Source: Mytilus galloprovincialis (Eukaryota; Mollusca; Bivalvia; Mytilida; Mytilidae). From it: 64,000 nt of DNA. The notes under the pieces are model-generated. The model was not told where the DNA came from. It was given only the letters and a program-made list of their open reading frames with translations, and made no database searches. Position numbers and translations under genes: made by a program. The stretch lies in NCBI RefSeq assembly GCF_965363235.1, contig NC_134844.1, positions 76,687,497 through 76,751,496 of the forward strand. The letters run 5' to 3'. Of this stretch, positions 58,101-64,000 are shown one piece after another (position 1 is the first letter of the stretch; each line of letters opens with the position of its first letter).

Positions 58101-59797
58101 TCAATGCTATATACAATATACAATGCAATATTCACTTTTACTATCAATTGATAAATTTAAGCAATCTTTACCATTCAGTGATTACAAGCACTTTGATTAC
58201 CATTCTAGGGTTATGCCCCTTTACAAGTGGAAAAATTGAAGAATTTTTTCGTTTCTGTTCTCTTTACTTAAGTTTGTCTCAACTAAATTTAATGAAATGT
58301 GTATATAATGCTTATTACCTCTAAACTCAGATTAAGTTCAATTTTTGGCAGCTTCACTTTTACAGTTCTTGAGTTATGTCCCTTTATAACGTTATATGCT
58401 AGCGGGGGCATCATCTGTGTCCCTTTGGACACATTCCCCATTTATTTTTTAGAAGTTACTATTAATTAATATTAATTTCAAGCATGACTGTATGACATTT
58501 TATATTTTAATACTTTATGATGTATTTAAATGAGTAGTTATTGTTCCAAACTCCATTAGAAATTTGAATTGAGATCATTTTTAGAATAAGGGAAAGGGGG
58601 AGGTGAAAAAACAATTGGGGGGGGTCAATTTTTCTCATTTCAGATTTCAGAAATTAAAAAGAAAATTTCTTCAAATAATGTTTTTTGAGAGGATTAATAT
58701 TCAACAGCATAGTGAATTGCTCAAAAGCAAAAAAAAAATTTTAAGCTCATTAGACCACATTCATTCTGTGTCAGAAACCTATGCTGTGTCAACTATTTAA
58801 TCACAATCCGAATTCAGAGCTGTATCCAGCTTGAATGTTGTGTCCATACTTGCCCCAACCGTTCAGGGTTCGACATCTGCGGTCGTATAAAGCTACGCCC
58901 TGCGGAGCATCTGGTTGTGGTTTTCGTGGTTATTTGTGAACCATGAATTTTAGTGTTCTACAAACTGTTAATTTTCTAAAGTATTGTTACAAGGCTAATT
59001 TTGATTGATTGTTTGGTGTTTAATGTCACTTTCTACACTATTGCTATTTTGTGGCCGTCAGATTTTATTGGTGAAGGTAGCCAGAGAGCCTCGCAGATAA
59101 CCACTAACTTTTCGGTAGGAAAACTGACTATCCTAGTCAATTAATATTGGAGATAAGTGCACCTGCCCCATGCTAGATCACTAATTTTGAGGTTACGGTC
59201 ATGTTTACTTAAAAAAGTGTTACATTTTTCCAAAAAATATATAGCTTTTCACATATGCTTACCAAATCTACATGTTGCATTGCAACCTGTCTATGAAATA
59301 ATATCACTGGTTTTGATTTCTATCAAATTTGATGTTACTTTGTGTAAGGCCAAGTTAAAAAGTATCACCAAAAAAAAAAACTGTGTAGAAAAGTGGTTTC
59401 AGGATGTATTGAATGAGAATGCAACCTTACTTAGTTATGTGAATAGAGTCCATCTGAGTCTCAACTCTGGGTGCAGGATTTTTTGCTGTGTTCAAGACCC
59501 ATTGGTGGCCTTCAGCTGTTATCTGCTCTTTGATCGGGTTGCTATCTCTTTGACATAATCCCTATCTCCATTCCAAATTTTATGTAATGATTCCCACTTA
59601 ATTATTAAGTTCAAAATATAAGTTGTTCAGCTTTCTACTTAAAGATTGAAATAACTTTACTTGTGCTAATAAAAATACTATTTGTTGCAGGTAACAAGCC
59701 AACACCAGAAGAATTTGACAATAAAATTATGGACATGTTAAAAAAGCATGCATGTAATGAAAATCTGGTGGATCGTAGTCGCCAACCTGATTTATAA
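52058..59797 (+). CDS. SDHAF2: Succinate dehydrogenase assembly factor 2, mitochondrial
   Basis: Four exons, GT-AG, phases matching: 52058-52129, 55836-55999, 57240-57349, 59691-59797 (stop TAA). They give 150 aa (human 166). Residues 1-24 ([16 protein letters not shown]...) are basic, Ser-rich and lack acids, as in a mitochondrial presequence. The Sdh5/SDHAF2 fold follows with the signatures RKRGMLEN (about 67-74), YDRLIN (about 97-102) and [10 protein letters not shown] (104-113). The protein binds the SDHA flavoprotein in the matrix and promotes covalent FAD attachment, which is needed to assemble respiratory complex II. All conserved blocks are present. Introns are packed with MITEs, including a nested pair in intron 2 and a P3 element in intron 3. 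Confidence 0.94.
52312..53136 (-). pseudogene. Internally deleted hAT transposon with transposase remnants
   Basis: Ends ATACCTGTCAAC and GTTGACAGGTAT, flanked by GGTCTTGC / GGTCTTGA (7 of 8 bases alike). On the minus strand 52672-52962 encodes [20 protein letters not shown] and [16 protein letters not shown], the segment before the catalytic core of hAT/ZMYM-like transposases. 52485-52754 encodes [20 protein letters not shown], then [13 protein letters not shown], the C-terminal hAT dimerisation region. The two lie in different frames and nearly abut, so the RNase H-like catalytic core has been deleted. It lies in SDHAF2 intron 1. Confidence 0.75.
53254..53833. mobile_element. MITE with ACGGTACCCAAATTGCACCT ends
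   Basis: Left ACGGTACCCAAATTGCACCT and right inverse ending GGGTACCGT give inverted repeats of about 24 bp; the GGTACCCAAATTGC word recurs once inside (about 53458). About 580 bp with no ORF. Flanks are GTGAC/GTTAC-like and the duplication is uncertain. In SDHAF2 intron 1. Confidence 0.65.
54000..54840. mobile_element. Family C MITE interrupted by a younger element
   Basis: Left AGGGTCTCATTGTGGGG, right CCCCAATGAGACCCAC. The 54186-54793 element splits it. Joined flanks match the intact copy at 35782-36005. Confidence 0.7.
54186..54793. mobile_element. 608-bp hAT-type element with CACCACCGAACACC subterminal repeats
   Basis: AAAAAATC lies on both sides (54178-54185 and 54794-54801). The ends pair over GTAGGTCTTTT and CACCGAACACCACC, followed by tandem 'acaccgcc'-type words on the left and their inverse on the right. 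The interior is A/T-rich without ORF. Confidence 0.75.
54873..55085. mobile_element. Family C MITE, inverted copy
   Basis: GTGGGTCTCATTGGG at the left, CCCCAATGAGACCCCC at the right, interior in reverse orientation relative to the adjacent copy, so the two neighbours form a large inverted pair separated by about 30 bases. Confidence 0.65.
56573..57218. mobile_element. Family T MITE, decayed and interrupted
   Basis: Left CAAGGTGGTACACAACAC, right GTGTTTGGTACTGCCTTAA. The copy is split after 'gctatataa' by about 400 bp of another repeat (about 56685-57100) that contains inverted 'tcttgaggggtatttgc' arms (56942-56958 and 57037-57053) and a block shared with 49290-49405. In SDHAF2 intron 2. Confidence 0.6.
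57577..58913 (-). mobile_element. Core-repeat mosaic element, family P3, complete copy, reverse
   Basis: On the minus strand: head ACCAGATGCTCCGCAGGGCG, core sequence, GAC-rich microsatellite (CCGGACGACGACG near 57618-57632) and the TTTATACGACCGCA-type end at 57577-57592. It is inserted in a family W MITE (about 57451 to 58980) in SDHAF2 intron 3. Confidence 0.65.
59455..59577 (+). repeat. Family R1 fragment in SDHAF2 intron 3
   Basis: Reads 'ctctgggtgcaggatttttt', 'ttcaagacccattggtggcc' and ends near 'atccctatctccattcc'. Same 3' end as the other R1 copies. Confidence 0.5.
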
Positions 59798-61200
59798 TGC
59801 TTAGAACTGAGATGGAATCTCAAATGAAAACTCAAATTTGTCCAACATGTGTGTAAGCCAACAAGTTATGGAAATTGCCAAGGAAGAATTTGTATAGAAT
59901 GCATTTAATTGAAATGAACAGCTTCATTGTTCTGTGTACATAGTATATGAAAAGTGTTATTATTTATTGGGTAACAGTTATCATGGATCTATTGGTGTAC
60001 TTTTATTCTTACATTTTCTCATTTATGTGTTATTTGTGTCTGCTGAGTTTCAAAGATGTGTGGCCCTTCAATCAGGAGATATAGATTTCCAGATTTATTG
60101 AGTGGCCGCCTGGTGAAAATTATCAATCTAGAGCTGAAATGTTTAGACGTCTTTAACTCTCTTTGTTTTGAAAATGCATGGAATTTAAAAACTCTCTAGC
60201 TATGGATTCTGTCACAAATATACCACATCTTCTTAAGCATTAAAAAATCTAATTTCTTATTGAAATTTTGGATTATATTGTTGGCATAGTTACTATTCAT
60301 GAAATGAGAAAAAAAAAAAAACTATCTGTGGTATGTCATGTACCAAATCACTTGTTGAACAGCTGGTCAATATAAATGTCTTTTTGATGGATCAGTCTTA
60401 TTTGTAAGATTCTTGTTGCTAAGTCATATTTTCAATAATAATTTTAAAACAAATCTGTAGGTACCTATTTTCATTGACTTCAAACAATAAGCAATATAGT
60501 AAATTTCTTACTTTTTATATCTGTATGTAAAAGGTTATATCCATAAACTATTATTAAAAGAACATCTCTTTATGGGATAAATTACTATTCTCCTGTTGTC
60601 AAGTTATAGTAATTTGTATTGTCTTTTGTGTAAATACAGATTGTTAACCTTTTTATTATACAACATCTGTGCTCTGAATTTGATTAAATATTAAATATTG
60701 AATAGTGCAAATGGACTTATTCAGTCTGTTGCTATGTAATTACATTGTAAACAAGTTACTTTGTATTACAGCATGTAAAAAGTTGTAGCACATGCTGTTT
60801 GACATTTGTTTAGTTCGAAAGAACCTGCAGACTTATGATAATACCAAAGTTCAATACCTCATGTCACTTCAAGGATAAACAGAATTTTTTAAAAGCACCA
60901 CCTGTAGTACAAAGTACATGTACATACATGTCACAATGTGGATACATTTTTATTCATGGGATACCATTTCTTGTGATTTTAATGGGTATCAATGAACAAT
61001 GAAATTTAAGGTTCAACAAGTACAAGTTTATATATATATATATATGAAAATAAGATGGTAAGGTAGGATTGCCAATGAAACAACTATCCACCAAAGTTCA
61101 TGATAAAAAAGTAAAATTAGACAACTCTCTGAGTCTCACAAGCAAAAACCCACAGCTGTAAAATATTAGGGCATATACTACATTGCTACACTTCTAAAGT
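59798..61200 (+). other. Region downstream of SDHAF2
   Basis: Presumed 3' UTR then intergenic. ATTAAA hexamers at 60553-60558 and 60683-60688 are the only poly(A) candidates I saw. A partial family W piece (about 60943-61025), a short (TA)n run and a family R2 fragment (about 61050-61150) follow. No further gene. Confidence 0.5.
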
Positions 61201-61206
61201 CTTATT

Positions 61207-61336
61207 AAGGAAGCTACCATTGGATTTTTATTATGGGCTAGAATGAAATTTGAAAAAAAGGTAGGACAGGAGATGTGAATAAAAAAAACGACAGTATGAG
61301 CAACTTGGCAAAAAAAAAGGATGACTATGAAAATTA
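61207..61336. mobile_element. Family H fold-back, half copy
   Basis: TTAA then GGAAGCTACCATTGGATTTT, GGGCTAGAATGAAATTTG and repeated 'gtaggacag' / 'aaaaaaaa' words, which match the reverse complement of the right half of the 43.0 kb copy. The G-run is lost and the other end is missing. Confidence 0.55.
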
Positions 61337-61339
61337 AAG

Positions 61340-62105
61340 AACCTTAGTGAGCACGCTCACATACCCCATGTCCCCACATTGTCATTGGAGAAATTAAATA
61401 AGTGTAAGAAAAAATATTGAATAATAATTTCCTGTCAATATGCACATCTACATAGTATGTCCTTATTATCTACAAAATTTCACGAAATTCTGTTGTGTGG
61501 GTTTCAGAGGAGTTGAGATGACAAACTGTTGCAGAAGTTCATTGAAGCAAATAAGTTCAAAGGGGCGTAACTCCTAGAAAAAAATTTGAATCCTAATTTC
61601 CCGTCGATATGCACACCTACATAATATGTCCTTTTCATCTAAAAAGGTTTCATGAAATTCTGTTGTGTGGTTTCAGAGGAGTTGCGATGACAAACTGTTG
61701 CAGTAGTATATTGAAGCAAATAAGTTCCGAAGGGGCGTAACTCCTAGAAAAGAAATTGAATCGTAATTTCCTGTCGATATGCACAACTGCATTATATGTC
61801 CTTTTTATCTAAAACGGTTTTGTGAAATTCTGTTGTGTAGTTTCAGAGGAGTTGCGATGACAAACTGTTGCAGTAGTGCATTGAAGCAAATAAGTTCCGA
61901 AGGGGCGTAACTCCTAGAAAAGAAATTGAATCGTAATTTCCTGTTGATATGCGCAACTACATAATATGTCCTTTTCATCTAAAAAGGTTTCATGAAATTT
62001 TGTTGTGTGGTTTGAGAGGAGTTGCGATGACAAGAAACAGGACTGACGGACGGACGGGTCAAAAACATAATACCCTTCGCAACTTCTTTGCTTGGGGTAT
62101 AAAAA
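61340..62105 (+). mobile_element. Core-repeat mosaic element, family P2, four ~170-bp cores
   Basis: Head 'gtgagcacgctcacatacccc', then core units spaced exactly 170 bases (AGGGGCGTAA at 61561, 61731 and 61901, preceded by a diverged first unit), a GACGGACGGACGG microsatellite (about 62044-62057) and a tail 'cttcgcaacttctttgcttg' + GGGTATAAA. Same plan as P1 and P3 with unrelated sequence. Confidence 0.7.
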
Positions 62106-62185
62106 TGTCATAATAAATTTATAAAAAAGACATGACCAATTTGAGTGAAAATAAAAAAGCAGGACAGAGATAACAACTTAAACCA

Positions 62186-62617
62186 GATGCTCGGCAGGGC
62201 GCAGCTTTATACGACCGCAGAGTTCGAACCCTGAACAGTTGGGGCCAGTATGGACACAACATTCAAGCTGGATACAGCTCTGAATTCGGATTGTGATTAA
62301 ATAGTTGACACAGCATAGGTTTCTGACACAGAATGAATGTGGTCTAATGAGCTTAAAATTTTTTTTTTGCTTTTGAGCAATTCACTATGCTGTTGAATAT
62401 TAATCCTCTCAAAAAACATTATTTGAAGAAATTTTCTTTTTAATTTCTGAAATCTGAAATGAGAAAAATTGACCCCCCCCCCCCCAATTGTTTTTTCACC
62501 TCCCCCTTTCCCTTATTCTAAAAATGATCTCAATTCAAATTTCTAATGGAGTTTGGAACAATAACTACTCATTTAAATACATCATAAAGTATTAAAATAT
62601 AAAATGTCATACAGTCA
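62186..62617 (+). mobile_element. Family P3 5' fragment, near-identical inverse of 58486-58913
   Basis: P3 head (CCAGATGCTCGGCAGGGCGC) followed by a stretch with a run of about 13 C and 'aattgttttttcacctcccc', then 'ctcaattcaaatttctaatg'. The whole 430 bp matches the reverse complement of 58486-58913 closely, including non-core sequence. Confidence 0.65.
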
Positions 62618-62652
62618 TAAAAAAGCAGGACAGAAATAACAACTTAAACCAG

Positions 62653-64000
62653 ATGCTCGGCAGGGCGCAGCTTTATACGACCGCAGAGTTCGAACCCTGA
62701 ACAGTTGGGGCCAGTATGGACACAACATTCAAGCTTGATACAGCTCTGAATTTGGATTGTGATTAAATAGTTGACACAACATAGGTTTCTGACACAGAAT
62801 GAATGTGGTCTAAGAACTTAAACTTAAAAAATTTAAATTGGACATTTACCTATTATGATCCAATATCCAAAATCTAAATACATGGTTAGATTCAGCATAT
62901 CAAAGAACCCCAAGAATTCAATTTTTGATGAAATCAAATAAAGTTCAATTTTGGACCCTTTAGACCTCAATGTGGACCAATTTGATAACCAGGCCCAAAT
63001 ATCAAAAATCTAAATACATGGTTAGATTCAGCATATATCAAAGAACCCCATATATTCAATTTTTGTTGAAATCAAACAAAGTTTAATTTTGGACCCTGAT
63101 TTGGACAAACTTGAAAACTGGGCCTATAATCAAAAATCTAAACACATGTTTTATTTAGATTCAGCATATCAAAAAACCCCAAGGATTCAATTTTTGTTGA
63201 TATCAAACAAAGTTTAATTTTGGACCAACTTGAAAAATGGCCCCTTAAGCAAAAATCTTAATACATGTTTAGATTCAGCATATCAAAGAACCCCAAGGAT
63301 TCAATTTTTGTTGAAATCAAACAAAGTTTAATTTTGGACCCCAATTTGGACCAACTTGAAAACTTGGCTCATAATCAAAAATCTAAGTACATGTTTAGAT
63401 TCAGCATATCAAAGAACCCCAAGAATTCATTTTTTTTTAAATCAAAGAAAGTTTAATTTTGGACCCCGATTTGGACAAACTTGAAAACTGGGCCCATAAT
63501 CAACAATCTAAGTACATGTTTAGATTCAGCATTTCAAAGAACCCCTAGAATTCAATTTGTGTTAAAATCAAACTAAGTTTAATTTTGGACCCTTTGGACC
63601 TTAATGTAGACCAATTTGAAAACAGGACCAAAAATTAAGAATCTACATACACAGTTAGATCGGCATATCAAAGAACCCCAATTATTCAATTTTTGATGAA
63701 ATCAAACAAAGTTGTTCAAAGTTTAATTTTGGACCCTTTGGCCCCCTAATTCCTCAACTGTTGGGACCAAAACTCCCAAAATAAATCCCAACCTTCCTTT
63801 TATGGTAATAAACCTTGTGTTTAAATGTCATAGATTTCTATTTACTTATACTAAAGTTATGGTGCGAAAAGCAAGAAAAATGCTTATTTGAGCCCCTTTT
63901 TGACCCCTAATTTCTAAACTGTTCGGACCAAAACTCCCAAAATCAATCCCAACATTCCTTTGGTGTTCATAAACCTTGTGTTTAAATTTCATAGATTTCT
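62653..64000 (+). mobile_element. Family P3 element, runs off right edge
   Basis: Head at 62653, then about seven units of the 'agattcagcatatcaaagaa' / 'gtttaattttggaccc' core (about 62880-63720), then the start of the second array ('ccaaaactcccaaaat', 'gttatggtgcgaaaagcaag'). The microsatellite and tail lie beyond the window. Confidence 0.7.

Overview
This window is eukaryotic, AT-rich and repeat-dense. It looks like nuclear DNA of a marine bivalve, most likely a mussel of the Mytilidae: genes have short exons in long introns with GT-AG junctions, and several interspersed repeat families look familiar from mussel genomes. The species call is inference from remembered sequence style, not from a search.

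Four genes can be supported. (1) 116-847, minus strand: the first two coding exons of a short, very acidic Glu/Val/Thr/Lys-rich protein that runs off the left edge. (2) 1067-18252, plus strand: a complete six-exon COMMD9 gene (197 aa). Genes 1 and 2 are divergent, 219 bases apart, with two CACGTG E-boxes and two inverted CCAAT boxes between them. (3) 29411-45498, minus strand: a five-exon gene for a 642-aa adaptor with an N-terminal death domain, a long disordered linker and a C-terminal SEFIR domain, i.e. an Act1/CIKS (TRAF3IP2)-like IL-17 signalling adaptor. It converges with COMMD9. (4) 52058-59797, plus strand: a four-exon SDHAF2 gene (150 aa, mitochondrial succinate dehydrogenase flavinylation factor), divergent from the adaptor gene. 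No operon-like functional link between these genes is evident.

Almost everything else is transposon-derived. Retroelements: a 5'-truncated LINE reverse transcriptase (about 2058-3130), a Penelope-like reverse transcriptase relic (about 37890-39020), a tRNA-derived SINE (about 48247-48737), and a 5'-truncated repeat family sharing a 3' end. DNA elements: six TTAA-flanked MITEs of one family; hAT-type elements with 8-bp target duplications (16201-17143, 52312-53136, 54186-54793); a PIF/Harbinger-like fold-back family with homopolymer G/C tracts (41345-43074, 45847-46526); a two-layer fold-back element (50090-51925 with 50879-51763 nested in it); and several mosaic families built from roughly 120-170 bp tandem core repeats followed by a GAC-rich microsatellite, the layout of Pearl/Helentron-associated (HINE) elements.

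No conventional tRNA or rRNA gene, CRISPR array, viral gene or bacterial-type operon was seen. The most unusual structures are the nested fold-back at 50.1-51.9 kb, the G/C-homopolymer fold-backs, and a 71-72 bp triplication of the splice acceptor of the last SEFIR exon.
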